A DNA stretch of 64,000 nucleotides from CAIQPV01 sp963719855 (GCA_963719855.1 CAVRDK010000004.1:1364001-1428000), one strand, 5' to 3'. Shown: positions 35,873 to 45,974, counted from the stretch's first letter. Translations and numbers: made by a program. The notes: generated by a model from the letters alone, not told the origin.

Positions 35873-36376
35873 TTACATAATCTCGCGGCAATGCTTCTTG
35901 AGCTTGGCGCGAATCCGGGATTGTTTGAGTTGCGAAAGGTATTCGACAAATACCTTGCCTATGAGGTGATCCATTTCGTGTTGCACACAGGTCGCCAGCA
36001 AGCCTTCCGCCTCCAGAGTAAAAGACTCGCCCTGTGCGTTCAACGCGCGCACGGTAATCCGTTCGGCGCGGCGCACATCTTCATACACTCCGGGAACCGA
36101 CAAACAGCCTTCCTCGCGCTCGACCTCGCCGCTGCGGGCGAGGATTTCCGGATTGATGAGCACTAGCAGATTGTCGTGGGTTTCGGAAATATCTATCACG
36201 ATGATCTGCTCGCGTACGTCCACCTGCGTTGCGGCCAGCCCTATTCCCGGCGCGGCATACATGGTCTCAGCCATGTCGCTGATGAACTTGCGGGTAGCGG
36301 CAGTCACCGCCTGCACCGGCTTGGCAATGGCATGCAGCCGCTTGTCCGGGTATTGCAATATTTTGAGAATCGCCAT
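35873..36376 (-). CDS. def: Peptide deformylase
   Basis: 167-residue metalloenzyme that removes the formyl group from nascent proteins. All three motifs are present: GIGLAATQ (about 44-51), EGCLSVPG (about 89-96) and HEMDHL (about 133-138), giving the Cys and two His metal ligands. It starts at ATG 36376 (MAILKILQYPD). It is divergent from the LysM gene across 90 bp and upstream of fmt, a conserved pairing. Confidence 0.96.
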   Translation of the reverse strand: MAILKILQYPDKRLHAIAKPVQAVTAATRKFISDMAETMYAAPGIGLAATQVDVREQIIVIDISETHDNLLVLINPEILARSGEVEREEGCLSVPGVYEDVRRAERITVRALNAQGESFTLEAEGLLATCVQHEMDHLIGKVFVEYLSQLKQSRIRAKLKKHCREIM

Positions 36377-36466
36377 AAATGCTTGCTAATTTAAAAGACT
36401 AGATGCAGAATTTAAGCCGTTGCGTGAGCATTGTGCTACGCTTACTTCTACTTTGCTGGAGTTTCC

Positions 36467-37479
36467 ATGCATAAGCTTATTATATCGCTGATTTGCTGTT
36501 TATTGCCTGCCTTCGCCCTCGCCGGCGTGCCTGAAATCCGTGACAATGCCCCTGATCGACACATCGTGGTGAAAGGCGATACGCTGTGGGGCATTTCAGC
36601 CACTTTTTCAAAGACCCGTGGAAATGGCCGCAAATCTGGAGCCTGAACAAGGACACCATCAAGGATCCGCACTGGATTTACCCCGGTGATGTGATCGTGC
36701 TGGATCGTACCACCGGCACACTGCACGTTGATGAAGGAGCCTCAACGTCCGGCGCTGGCACCATCAAACTGTCCCCCGGCGTGCGCGAAGAAAGCAGCGA
36801 ACATGGCGCCATCCCCAGTATTCCTGTCGCCGACATCGCGCCCTTCCTCAGCCAACCGCTGATTATTGAGAAAGATGGCTTGTCCGGTGCGCCAATCATT
36901 ACGGGAACCTATGAGCAACGCGTCATTTTGGGCAACGACGATATCGCTTATGTGAAGGGCCTGAATGAGGGCAAAGGTACGCACTGGCAAATTTATCGCC
37001 CCGGCAAAACGCTGCTGGATCCGGATAGCAAAGAAGTCTTGGGATACGAAGCTATCTACCTCGGTGATGCAGATGTCGAAAAATTCGCCGACATCAGCAC
37101 CCTCAGGATCAACCAAGCGATTCAGGAAATCAACAAGGGTGATCGCCTCGTCCAGACCCCCGGCGTATCTACTGGAAATTATGTGCCGCATGCACCGGAA
37201 AAACAAATTACCGCGCGTGTGATTTCGATTTATGGCGGTGTTTCGCAAGGCGGGCAGAACACTGTCATCACCCTCAATAAGGGGCTCCGCGATGGCGTGG
37301 AAGACGGCCATGTATTGGCCCTGTATCGAAAAGGCGAAATCGTAGATAAAAATCTTACCCTGCCGGATATGCGTTACGGCCTGCTGTTCGTGTTCCGTAC
37401 TTTCGACAAGGTGGCTTATGCCTTGGTAATGCAAACCTCCCTGCCGGTAGAATTGCTGGATCGAGCGCAGACCCCTTGA
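36467..37479 (+). pseudogene. Exported LysM-domain protein, frameshifted near its start
   Basis: Two frames together make one protein. ATG 36467 (after TGGAG) encodes a signal peptide (MHKLIISLICCLLPAFALA) and the start of LysM (HIVVKGDTLWGIS). The rest (FFKDPWKWPQIWSLN ... HWIYPGDVIVL and about 250 more residues) is in the next frame. The switch is at T5 (36604-36608); a sixth T restores a protein of about 337 residues. In this synteny (def-LysM-dprA-smg-topA) the gene is normally intact and its product binds peptidoglycan. An internal ATG at 36586 gives only a leaderless product. It is either a real mutation or a homopolymer miscall. Confidence 0.85.
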
Positions 37480-38555
37480 TGTCGACAACTATGGACGCAG
37501 AGCTTGCGTCGTGGCTTGCCTTGAACCAGGTATCCGGTTTGGGCAATGAGGGTCTGCGCCGTTTGCTGCAAGCCTTCGGCACTCCTGCACACATTTTCGC
37601 CACCCCGACCCATGCCCTGCGACAAGTAGTCAAGTCCGCCGTGGCGGACGCTATTGCGCAAGGCGTGGACGAAGCCGTGCTGGCACCTACCGCGACTTGG
37701 CTGGAAGACCCGAACAATTGCGTCGTCACGCTGGCTGACCCCGACTATCCGCAAGCCTTGCTTAATATTTCCGATCCGCCGCTGCTGCTGTATGTGAAAG
37801 GACGACGCGAATTGCTCAACCGCCCGGCACTCGCCGTTGTTGGCAGCCGCAACGCTTCCGTACAGGGACTGAAAAATGCGGAAGCATTTGCGCATGCGGC
37901 GAGCACCGCCGGGTTGTGCATTGTCAGCGGCATGGCGCATGGCATTGACGCCGCCGCGCATCGTGGAGGGCTGCACGGTATCGGCTCCAGCATAGCCGTG
38001 ATCGGCACCGGGCTGGACAAGGTCTACCCCGCCGCCAACCGCGAACTGGCGCACCAATTGGCTGGAGAAGGCGCGCTAATTTCCGAATTCCCTCTCGGGA
38101 CACCGCCGCTGGCGGCAAATTTTCCGCGCCGCAACCGCATTATCAGCGGCCTGAGCCTGGGGTGTCTGGTGGTTGAGGCTGGGCTGCAAAGCGGCTCGCT
38201 GATTACCGCGCGCATGGCGCTGGAACAAGGACGCGAAATATTCGCTATCCCCGGCTCCATTCATTCCCCGCAGGCCAAAGGCTGTCATTACTTGATCAAG
38301 CAGGGCGCAAAACTGGTGGAGTGCGCGCAGGACATTCTTGAGGAGCTGGGCTGTTTTGCAACCGGCCTGACACCGCCAGCCGCCGCGTCGAAAGACCATC
38401 ACTTGTTCGAACATATGGGCTTCGATCCGGTGGATATGGACAGCTTGTGCCAACGCAGTGGCTTGACGATTGAGGCACTATCCGCCATCCTGTTACAACT
38501 GGAGATGGAAGGCGCTTGTCGCCACCTCGCCAGGAGGACTATACCAACGTATTAA
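37479..38555 (+). CDS. dprA: DNA-processing protein DprA
   Basis: A protein of about 358 residues with a Rossmann-like DprA domain. AVVGSRNAS, SGMAHGIDAAAH, GTGLDKVYPAAN and FPRRNRIISGLS are the conserved motifs. It loads RecA on incoming single-stranded DNA during natural transformation. A C-terminal winged-helix segment is near 295-350. ATG 37479 overlaps the LysM stop by one base (TGATG); a TTG one codon upstream is also possible. Confidence 0.94.
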   Translation: MSTTMDAELASWLALNQVSGLGNEGLRRLLQAFGTPAHIFATPTHALRQVVKSAVADAIAQGVDEAVLAPTATWLEDPNNCVVTLADPDYPQALLNISDPPLLLYVKGRRELLNRPALAVVGSRNASVQGLKNAEAFAHAASTAGLCIVSGMAHGIDAAAHRGGLHGIGSSIAVIGTGLDKVYPAANRELAHQLAGEGALISEFPLGTPPLAANFPRRNRIISGLSLGCLVVEAGLQSGSLITARMALEQGREIFAIPGSIHSPQAKGCHYLIKQGAKLVECAQDILEELGCFATGLTPPAAASKDHHLFEHMGFDPVDMDSLCQRSGLTIEALSAILLQLEMEGACRHLARRTIPTY

Positions 38556-38580
38556 TTAAAATAAGTTTTTTCGGGGTGCC

Positions 38581-39036
38581 ATGTTTGATATTTTGATGTT
38601 TTTATTTGAAAGTTATTTTTATGCTGGCAGCTACCCCGATTCCGACAAGCTCTCCCTCAAGCTAAGCGCTGCGGGGTTTGAGGATGACGATATCCACCGG
38701 GCGCTGGACTGGCTATCCGGCCTGAAGCAACTGACTCAGGCCGACTATCCTGCCGCCATCAACAACAGTGGGTCGCGCTGCTATGCCGAGCTGGAAACCA
38801 AGCGCATCAGTCCTGAAGCGCTGCGCTTTCTGGTGTTCTGGGAGCACAACAAAATGATTACGCCAGTCGAAAGGGAAATGATCCTGGACCGTGCTGTCGC
38901 ACTTGGCCGCGAGAATTTGCCGCTGGATAAGGTCAAATTGATCGCACTGCTGGTGTTGTGGAACCAGCACGAAGAACTGGATCCCATGATAGTCGAAGAC
39001 CTGCTTACTCCGGCTGACTCAGGTCGTTTACATTAA
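38581..39036 (+). CDS. smg: DUF494/Smg family protein
   Basis: 151-residue acidic protein of the Smg (DUF494) family: MFDILMFLFESYF start and central LRFLVFWEH. The function is unknown; it is almost always next to dprA and topA, as here. It lies 25 bp after dprA and is probably co-transcribed. Confidence 0.88.
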   Translation: MFDILMFLFESYFYAGSYPDSDKLSLKLSAAGFEDDDIHRALDWLSGLKQLTQADYPAAINNSGSRCYAELETKRISPEALRFLVFWEHNKMITPVEREMILDRAVALGRENLPLDKVKLIALLVLWNQHEELDPMIVEDLLTPADSGRLH

Positions 39037-39145
39037 TTTTGGAAGCTAGTAGCTAGTGGCCAGTAGCTTGTAGCTAGACCGGTTGGCTACCCGCCACAAG
39101 CTACCTGCTTAGAACTAATGTTGAATAATTTACGGATTACCACTT

Positions 39146-41755
39146 ATGGCAAGCAATCTACTGATCGTTGAATCCCCGGCCAAGGCCGTCACCCTGAAAA
39201 AATATCTGGGCAAGGACTTTGAGGTGCTGGCCTCTTATGGTCACGTGCGCGATCTGGTTCCCAAGACCGGTGCGATTGATACGGAAAACGGTTTTATCAT
39301 GCAGTACGAAACCATCGCGCGCAACAGCAAACATGTAGACGCCATCGCCAAAGCCGCTGCCGCTGCCGACAACATCTTTCTGGCGCCCGACCCGGACCGC
39401 GAAGGAGAGGCCATTGCCTGGCATATCGCCGAGTTACTCAAGAACAAGCGCGGCATAAAAGGCAAGACTATGCAGCGAGTGGTGTTCTATGAGATCACCC
39501 AGAGCGCTGTGAAAGAAGCCGTCGCCCATCCACGCGAAATTTCCATTCCTCTGGTCAATGCACAGCAGGCACGGCGCGCACTGGATTATCTGGTGGGCTT
39601 CAACCTTTCACCGTTGCTGTGGCGCAAAATCCGCCCCGGTCTTTCCGCCGGTCGCGTACAAAGCCCGGCGCTGCGCCTGATCGTGGAGCGCGAACTGGAA
39701 ATCGAGGCGTTCCGTTCGCAAGAATACTGGACCGTGCATCTCGACAGCCAGAAAAACAGCGTGCCGTTCGCCGCTAAACTGTTCCAGTATCAGGGTAAAA
39801 AACTGGAACAACTGAGCATAGGCAGCGAAGCGGAGTATCGCAAAATTTTCGACAGCCTCAGCGCCGCCAAGTTGCCGCCCAAAGTGGTGCGTGTGGAAAA
39901 AAGAGCCAAGCAACGCTATGCCGCCGCGCCTTTCACCACCTCCACGCTGCAACAGGAAGCCGTGCGCAAACTCGGCATGACTTCAGAGCGCACCATGCGC
40001 ATCGCGCAGCAGTTGTATGAAGGCGTAGACATTGGTGGCCAGACTGTGGGTTTGATTTCCTACATGCGTACCGACTCCGTCTCGCTGGCCAAGGAAGCAG
40101 TGCAGGAAATTCGCGGCTACATCACGGAAAATTTTTCGACAGACTATTTGCCTGCTTCAATTCCGACCTTCAAGAACAAATCCAAGAACGCGCAGGAGGC
40201 TCACGAAGCGGTGCGTCCCACCTCCATTGCACGCACCCCGGACAGCGTGCGCGAGCATCTCACTATAGATCAGGCGCGGTTGTATGAAATGATCTGGAAG
40301 CGCACGCTGGCATGCCAGATGGCACCCGCGCGCTTCGACACCGTCAGCCTCGACATCCGCCTCGGCGGCGACGACACTCTGTTCCGCGCCAGCGGTCAGA
40401 CGCTGGTTTTTCCCGGCTTCATCGCCGTGTATCAGGAAGACACCGACGATAGCGAAGAAGAGGAAAGCAGCAAACTGCCGCCATTGGCAGAAGGCGAAAC
40501 CATCCCGCTCGACAAGTTGTTCGGCGAGCAACACTTCACCCAGCCGCCGCCGCGTTTCTCCGAGGCCAGTCTGGTAAAAACACTGGAAGAACACGGCATT
40601 GGACGCCCTTCCACTTATGCCAGCATAATCTCCACGCTACAGGCGCGCGAATATACGGTGTTGGACAAAAAGCGCTTTCAGCCCACCGACGTGGGGCGCG
40701 TCGTCATCAAGTTCCTCACCGAACATTTCACACGCTATGTGGATTACGGTTTCACCGCGCAGATGGAAGATGAACTGGATGAAATATCCGAAGGCAAGCG
40801 CGACTGGATACCGGTGCTGGACGAATTTTGGAAGGGCTTTAACAAGCTAATCACCGACAAAAAGGACGTTGATCGCCCAGGCACGGAATTGCTGGACGAA
40901 CTCTGTCCGAAATGCGGCAAGCCTTTGAACAAAAGGCTCGGCAAACGAGGCAGTTTTATCGGCTGCACCGGCTATCCCGAATGTGACTACACGCGCAATC
41001 TCACGGGTGAAGCCGATGCCGGTGAAGTGCGCAAGGAACTCGGCAGTGATCCGGCCAGCAATCTGCCCGTGCTGTTATTGCGCGGCCCTTACGGCTATTA
41101 CATCCAGCTCGGCGAAGTAGAAGAGGGCGCGAAGAAAAAGCCCAAGCGCATTTCCTGGCCGAAAGAACTGCCGCTGGAAACCGCCGATTTGGCTGCGGCC
41201 TTGAAGTTGCTGCAACTGCCAATAGAGCTGGGCGACCATCCCGAAACCGGGAAAAAAGTCATCGTCAACATCGGGCGCTTCGGCCCCTACATCGGCCACG
41301 ACGGAAAATTCAAATCCGTTCCCAAGAGCGACAGCGTATTCACCATTCAGATGGATCGCGCCGTTGCCTTGCTGGCCGAAGCCAGAACCTCCAACACCGT
41401 GTTGCGCGAACTGGGTGTACACCCGGATGATCAAAAACCGGTAGATGTTTGTAGCGGTCGTTACGGCCCCTACGTGCGGCATGGCAAAGTTAACGCCACT
41501 CTGCCCAAGGACACGACTCCGGAAGAGGTTACGCTGGAAGAAGGTTTAGCGCTACTGGCCGCGCGCGTGGCAAAAGGGCCGGTTGTCAAGAAAGGCGCAG
41601 CCAGGAAGAAACCGGCTGCAGAGAAAAAGCCAGCGACTAAAAAAACCCCTGCTGCCAAAAAAGAGCCTGCCGCCAAGAAGCCTGCGGTCAAGAAACCCGT
41701 TGCAAAAAAGAAGGCTTCGGCAAAGAAACCAGCAGCCAAGAAAACGCCTGCTTAA
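39146..41755 (+). CDS. topA: DNA topoisomerase I
   Basis: 869-residue type IA topoisomerase that relaxes negative supercoils. The Toprim domain is near 1-150 (IVESPAKA, APDPDREGEAIAWH). The active-site Tyr lies in SYMRTDSVSLA near 310. A zinc-finger (CPKCGKPLNKRLG then GCTGYPEC) is near 590-615, followed by topoisomerase C-terminal repeats. The last ~60 residues are a lysine/alanine/proline-rich tail (KKPA and KKTPAAKK-type repeats), common in betaproteobacterial TopA and likely DNA-binding. ATG 39146 is clear. Confidence 0.96.
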   Translation: MASNLLIVESPAKAVTLKKYLGKDFEVLASYGHVRDLVPKTGAIDTENGFIMQYETIARNSKHVDAIAKAAAAADNIFLAPDPDREGEAIAWHIAELLKNKRGIKGKTMQRVVFYEITQSAVKEAVAHPREISIPLVNAQQARRALDYLVGFNLSPLLWRKIRPGLSAGRVQSPALRLIVERELEIEAFRSQEYWTVHLDSQKNSVPFAAKLFQYQGKKLEQLSIGSEAEYRKIFDSLSAAKLPPKVVRVEKRAKQRYAAAPFTTSTLQQEAVRKLGMTSERTMRIAQQLYEGVDIGGQTVGLISYMRTDSVSLAKEAVQEIRGYITENFSTDYLPASIPTFKNKSKNAQEAHEAVRPTSIARTPDSVREHLTIDQARLYEMIWKRTLACQMAPARFDTVSLDIRLGGDDTLFRASGQTLVFPGFIAVYQEDTDDSEEEESSKLPPLAEGETIPLDKLFGEQHFTQPPPRFSEASLVKTLEEHGIGRPSTYASIISTLQAREYTVLDKKRFQPTDVGRVVIKFLTEHFTRYVDYGFTAQMEDELDEISEGKRDWIPVLDEFWKGFNKLITDKKDVDRPGTELLDELCPKCGKPLNKRLGKRGSFIGCTGYPECDYTRNLTGEADAGEVRKELGSDPASNLPVLLLRGPYGYYIQLGEVEEGAKKKPKRISWPKELPLETADLAAALKLLQLPIELGDHPETGKKVIVNIGRFGPYIGHDGKFKSVPKSDSVFTIQMDRAVALLAEARTSNTVLRELGVHPDDQKPVDVCSGRYGPYVRHGKVNATLPKDTTPEEVTLEEGLALLAARVAKGPVVKKGAARKKPAAEKKPATKKTPAAKKEPAAKKPAVKKPVAKKKASAKKPAAKKTPA

Positions 41756-41857
41756 CATGTTGGAGCGGCTAGTAGAGTGTTACGCAAATCAGCTTTGCAC
41801 TATTGTTAGGATGGGAGAATGCCGTAGAATATCTGTGAAACTTATAGCCGGGCACCC

Positions 41858-41933
41858 GGGTGAAGCGTAGCGTAACCCATCAATGTTGCTATCAAAGCTA
41901 AAACGATGGGTTACCCCCATCCTACTGAAAACC
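41858..41933. repeat. Dispersed repeat D, copy 1
   Basis: GGGTGAAGCGTAGCGTAACCCATC followed by TATCAAAGCTAAAACGATGG and GTTAC. It shares nearly the whole unit with 49623-49704. The GATGGGT/ACCCATC halves form hairpins. Confidence 0.7.
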
Positions 41934-42056
41934 ATCGCGAGCTGGAGTTATCGAGCATTTAGCGCCCGGATCGGCACGCCAACACGCGAAAATCTCCCTT
42001 TTCTGCGCTATTTTTGCTAAATTGCCTACTTTGCAGAAGTAGTTTAAATTATTCAT

Positions 42057-42851
42057 ATGGTCAACCCTCGTGTTGCTCTGCTTTTCAAAACGCTGCCGGC
42101 AAATTATCCGCGTCGTCTGGAGCGAGACCACGTCCATATATTGAACCGCTTGATGAAGTTGTGGGGCACGCCGGAATTCAATTCCTACATACAGGATCTG
42201 CTGATAGACACGCGTGGCGGGCGGAATGGTTTCGCTCTTGAAGTAGTAGCCGAACTGATGTTCATTAGCGAGTTGCACAATATTTTCAAAAGCGAAGGGT
42301 TGCGTTTCCCGGAGGTCGCGGAACCTTTTTCCAAGGTCACGGATACATGGGCATCCATCCCGATCGCCGATCCCACTCCCCAAGGGTTCCAGCATGCGAT
42401 TGAGCGCGGGCAACAAGATGTAATCCTGTCTTTTCTTGATGCCGGGATAGAGGTTAACTACAGGTTCGAGAAAGGACAAACCCCTTTGATCATTGCCGCC
42501 ATCAGCGGGCAACTGGGCGCCGTGCGTTGCCTTATTGAGCATGGTGCGGAGGTTAATCTGTGCGATGAGGGGAAATACACCGCCCTGCACTGGGCAGTCT
42601 ATTACCATCACGAACAAATTATCGCCACCCTGATTGATGCCGGTGCGTCAATCAATGTCACGCAAAATAGCGGGGACACGCCGCTCGCGCTTGCCGTAAC
42701 ACGCGGTCATCTGGAGGCTGCAAAACTGCTGCTGGAACGCCAGGCCGACCCAAATATTGCCGACAACAATAGCTTGCCTCTCGCCATTGCCTTGCGCAGA
42801 AATAATCCGGAGATGATTGCATTGCTGAAACAATTTGGTGCGCACCCTTAA
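42057..42851 (+). CDS. Ankyrin-repeat protein
   Basis: 264-residue soluble protein. The first ~115 residues are unassigned. About four ankyrin repeats follow (roughly 117-260), with signatures such as GQTPLIIAAISGQLGAVRCL, KYTALHWAVYYHH and GDTPLALAVTRGHLEAAKLL. It has no signal peptide. Such repeats mediate protein contacts; the partner is unknown. It starts at ATG 42057 and ends 44 bp before a bidirectional terminator shared with the convergent lipoprotein gene. Confidence 0.85.
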   Translation: MVNPRVALLFKTLPANYPRRLERDHVHILNRLMKLWGTPEFNSYIQDLLIDTRGGRNGFALEVVAELMFISELHNIFKSEGLRFPEVAEPFSKVTDTWASIPIADPTPQGFQHAIERGQQDVILSFLDAGIEVNYRFEKGQTPLIIAAISGQLGAVRCLIEHGAEVNLCDEGKYTALHWAVYYHHEQIIATLIDAGASINVTQNSGDTPLALAVTRGHLEAAKLLLERQADPNIADNNSLPLAIALRRNNPEMIALLKQFGAHP

Positions 42852-42894
42852 GGGAGCCACACACCAAGAGCGCCGCACGCTTATACGAGATGAA

Positions 42895-42920
42895 AAAAGG
42901 CCGTCTTGCGACGGCCTTTT
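42895..42920. terminator. Bidirectional Rho-independent terminator
   Basis: AAAAGGCCGTC-ttgc-GACGGCCTTTT: an 11-bp perfect stem with A and T tracts. It lies between the convergent ankyrin gene and repeat-lipoprotein gene and serves both strands. Confidence 0.9.
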
Positions 42921-42949
42921 AGCTTTAGTGCTAATGCCACAACCCGCTG

Positions 42950-44659
42950 TTATGGGTATGTAAAGTTATCATTACCAATGTGAGTGATAGTGATCGGATC
43001 AGAACCACCCGCATTCACAGTCACGCTACCGTTTCCAGTGTTGGTCACTGTCACATCAGCAGTGTCTGTGCTGTTAATCGTCATTACACCATTGCCATTG
43101 TTGGTCGCAGTAATCCCTGCACCCGTATTGACGATGTCGATCGTTCCAGTTCCGGTTTCAGTAACCGTATCAAACCCCGAACCATTATCGACGACTTTGA
43201 TTTGTGCGACTCCAGTAATGTCGTTAATCGTTGTGCTTACAGCACCCGCATTGCTACCAGACACGGTAATATTGGGATTGGCGACGGCACCTAGGGGTGC
43301 CTGGATTACCTGAGTAGCAAATGAGCAAGTGTGGTCAAGACCGTCGGTATAACTACATGTGATCCCTGCCGCATCAGCCAAAAGCGTAGTCACTGTAATA
43401 TTGCCATTTCCAACATTGGTAACTGTCACAGCAAAAGCCGATGCTTTGTTAATCGTCATCACGCCACTGCCCACGTTGGTTACGGTAAGACCGCCAGCAG
43501 CAGTATCGCTGACCACGTTAATCGTTCCCGATCCGGTTTCAGTAGCGGTAATCGCACCAGCAGCAGCACTATTAACGACGTTGATCGTTCCTGTTCCGGT
43601 TTCAGTAACAGTAACTCCCGCCGCGCCATTCTGGGTCACGTTGATAGTGCCAGCGCCAGTTAGTGTTGGAGTCACGGCACCAATACCGGCACCAGATACC
43701 GCAATGCCAGTCGTTACGATATTGCCGAGGCTACCGCCGAGGCCTGCTCCGGCTACTAATGGATAAGTAACGTTACCATCACCGGTGTAGGTGAGGGCAA
43801 TCACAGACGAACCCGTCGCATCCACCGTGGTGTTGCCATTTCCAGTCCTTGTCACTGCCACACCACCCGTAGCATTGCTGTTAATCGTCATCGTACCCGT
43901 GCCAGTGTTGTTCGCAGCCACCACCTGACCATTGTTGGTGATTGAGATCGCTCCTGTTCCGGTTTGAGTAGCCCCAACATGGGCGATGCTATTTTGTTTC
44001 ACGTTGATAGAACCGCCGCCATTTACCACTGCAGCCACATTAGTGAGCGTACCGGTACCAGTCACAGTAATGCTTGGATTGGTGCTGGCACCGAGGTTGG
44101 AACCGAGGCCTGCGACAGGAGTAGCGGCTAAAGTCAATGGGTAAGTCTGGTCACCAGCACCAGCAGCGGGGTAGGCAAGGTTGAGCGGAGTCGTTCCAGT
44201 CGCATGTACTGTAATATTGCCATTCCCAGTGTTGGTAACTGTCACATTACCGGTATCTGTGCTGTCAATTGTCATCGTGCCGGTGCCAACGTTGGTTGCA
44301 GCCATCACGCCACCATTATTAACAACCGAGATCGCTCCTGCGCCAGTTTGAGTAGCTGCAACATGAGCACCATTATTGACCACGGCGATAGAACCGCTGC
44401 CAGTTACCACGGGTGCTACATCGCTAGTATGGGTGCCTGTCACCGTAACGTTGGGCGATGCTGGGACACCGAGCACAACTGGGACACCGCTCACAGCTAG
44501 GCTAGACACTGAATAGCTGGAGTTGGCGCCGAGTGCGGCGGCGGCTGGAGCTGATGCTGCTGGCGATGAGCCTCCACCCCCGCAACCGGCCATAATCGCG
44601 GTCATCAAGATCGACATCGACCACACCACTGGTTTATTAATACTTTTAAATTTGTTCAT
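42950..44659 (-). CDS. Repeat-rich putative lipoprotein (beta-helix-like repeats)
   Basis: 569-residue protein with a lipoprotein signal (MSILMTAIMAG then C, followed by GGGGSS). The rest is low-charge Gly/Thr/Val/Asn/Ala repeats of about 19-21 residues, such as GTGTMTINSNATGGVAVT and GAISVVNNGG. They are grouped into about four larger modules, most ending in a TYP motif. The last module ends the protein at DNFTYP. This suggests a surface beta-solenoid or adhesin-like fibre; no family was recognised. AGGAGA precedes ATG 44659. An in-frame ATG at 44692 is less likely. Confidence 0.75.
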   Translation of the reverse strand: MNKFKSINKPVVWSMSILMTAIMAGCGGGGSSPAASAPAAAALGANSSYSVSSLAVSGVPVVLGVPASPNVTVTGTHTSDVAPVVTGSGSIAVVNNGAHVAATQTGAGAISVVNNGGVMAATNVGTGTMTIDSTDTGNVTVTNTGNGNITVHATGTTPLNLAYPAAGAGDQTYPLTLAATPVAGLGSNLGASTNPSITVTGTGTLTNVAAVVNGGGSINVKQNSIAHVGATQTGTGAISITNNGQVVAANNTGTGTMTINSNATGGVAVTRTGNGNTTVDATGSSVIALTYTGDGNVTYPLVAGAGLGGSLGNIVTTGIAVSGAGIGAVTPTLTGAGTINVTQNGAAGVTVTETGTGTINVVNSAAAGAITATETGSGTINVVSDTAAGGLTVTNVGSGVMTINKASAFAVTVTNVGNGNITVTTLLADAAGITCSYTDGLDHTCSFATQVIQAPLGAVANPNITVSGSNAGAVSTTINDITGVAQIKVVDNGSGFDTVTETGTGTIDIVNTGAGITATNNGNGVMTINSTDTADVTVTNTGNGSVTVNAGGSDPITITHIGNDNFTYP

Positions 44660-44692
44660 TTTGGTTCTCCTAATATTTAAGAAAAAAATCAC

Positions 44693-45195
44693 AGTTATTT
44701 ACCTTGGTGTGCTATGTCAGCATTCGCTGTTGACCTGCCTGGCGAATATTGCGAGCCTCCGTTTGGCCTGTTCCAATTCCAAATCAGATCAACCGGAACC
44801 AAGGCAATTCGTCACACCGACTGCACTATCCGGTTTTCGTCCATGACGTTCCGTGCGCTGACGCACATAGAGGAAATTATTTTTGGGAAGGGTCAACGGA
44901 GCAGTATTTGAGATGCAACTGGTGACGGCGCGGATCAGAGCCTGATCGCGATGGTGTGGGGCTTGAAGCGAATGTTTATGTTGGCGGGGTGGCGGGTATG
45001 TCCCTTCCCCCTTGCAGGGGGAAGGTTAGGATGGGGGTAGAGTTTCTGGTATTACACGTTTCTATCCCCTGATGAAACAATTAGCCATATCACTAAGCTG
45101 CAAAAACCGCAGCAAGTGATTGGTTATCCCTAGCCCTCCCCCTGCAAGAGGGAGGGAACTAACTGTGCTTTTATCCGCACGAATATGCCATTGAA
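44693..45195. other. 503-bp gene-free stretch with repeat C/B
   Basis: The part near 44700 holds the promoter region of the repeat lipoprotein. 44999-45157 is a C repeat with a B insertion. Short readings here were rejected. Confidence 0.5.
44999..45157. repeat. Repeat C interrupted by hairpin element B
   Basis: The C part has CCCTTCCCCCTTGCAGGGGGA and GGATGGGGGTAG, then CTATCCCCT. Element B (45071-45127: GATGAAACAATTAGCCATAT ... AAGTGATTGGTTAT) follows, then CCCTCCCCCTGCAAGAGGGAG. The B stem reads ATCACT/AGTGAT, different from the copy at 22317 but still paired. Confidence 0.75.
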
Positions 45196-45879
45196 TTATT
45201 GGGTTTCGATAGTGCCGTTAATCTGCACTGTCATGCGGCTTTCACCACCGGCGAGTTCCGGTGCGGGAATCGCTGTAGCTCCCATTGCCATGGCGCGCAA
45301 CATCGGTATCGGACGCGGGGAAGGCATGCCACCGCTGTTGATCGAAAAATGCACGGTCTTGTAAGACTTCGCACCAACGGCGGCGCGTATCGCATCGGCG
45401 CGCATCTGGAATGCCTTGATGGCTTCGGTAATCAGCGCATTTTCGATTTGCGCGCGGGTGTCCGGCGCGATGGTGAATTGCATGCCGCCGAGTTGCAGGG
45501 TGGTTTGCAACTGCATGATAAGTTCTCCAGCCGCCTTGAAGTCATGGCTTTCCAGACGAATCTCGCCGTGGCCGCGCCAAGTGTCTATCTGGTTGTTTTT
45601 TCCATACACCGGATAAGTGCTCTGGTTACCGCTGCTGGCTTTTACGGTATCGAACACGGAGGCTTTCTTGAGCGCATCGTTCAGCGCCGTATTGATTTGC
45701 TGGGCGACACGGCCAGGCTGCGTGTCCTGAATTTCAACCGTCATCGTGGCTGCCAACAAATCATTGGCGACTTCGCGCGCGGCCTCCACTTGAAAATCCA
45801 CGCGGTTATACGACTCCGCTTCGGCGCTGGCCCAAGCGTTGACAGACAGCAATCCACACAACAATGCAAAGCGTAACAT
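45196..45879 (-). CDS. SIMPL-domain (DUF541) periplasmic protein
   Basis: 227-residue protein with an N-terminal signal peptide (MLRFALLCGLLSVNAWASA) and a SIMPL/DUF541 domain over the rest. The domain occurs in stress-related periplasmic proteins and forms oligomers; its activity is unknown. AAGGAG precedes ATG 45879. An upstream in-frame ATG (45975) would place residues before the signal peptide and overlap the divergent NUDIX gene start. Confidence 0.85.
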   Translation of the reverse strand: MLRFALLCGLLSVNAWASAEAESYNRVDFQVEAAREVANDLLAATMTVEIQDTQPGRVAQQINTALNDALKKASVFDTVKASSGNQSTYPVYGKNNQIDTWRGHGEIRLESHDFKAAGELIMQLQTTLQLGGMQFTIAPDTRAQIENALITEAIKAFQMRADAIRAAVGAKSYKTVHFSINSGGMPSPRPIPMLRAMAMGATAIPAPELAGGESRMTVQINGTIETQ

Positions 45880-45974
45880 GGCGTTCTCCTTGAGTTGAAC
45901 AGCAGGTATGCTAAAGCAAAACGGGTAAAATGTGGGCAATGAAAAATAATGAAGAAACAGGGATGGGAGCAACA

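Noticed and set aside
39146..41755. Lysine-rich TopA tail as something novel
   Set aside because: Such KKPA-type tails are common in betaproteobacterial TopA.
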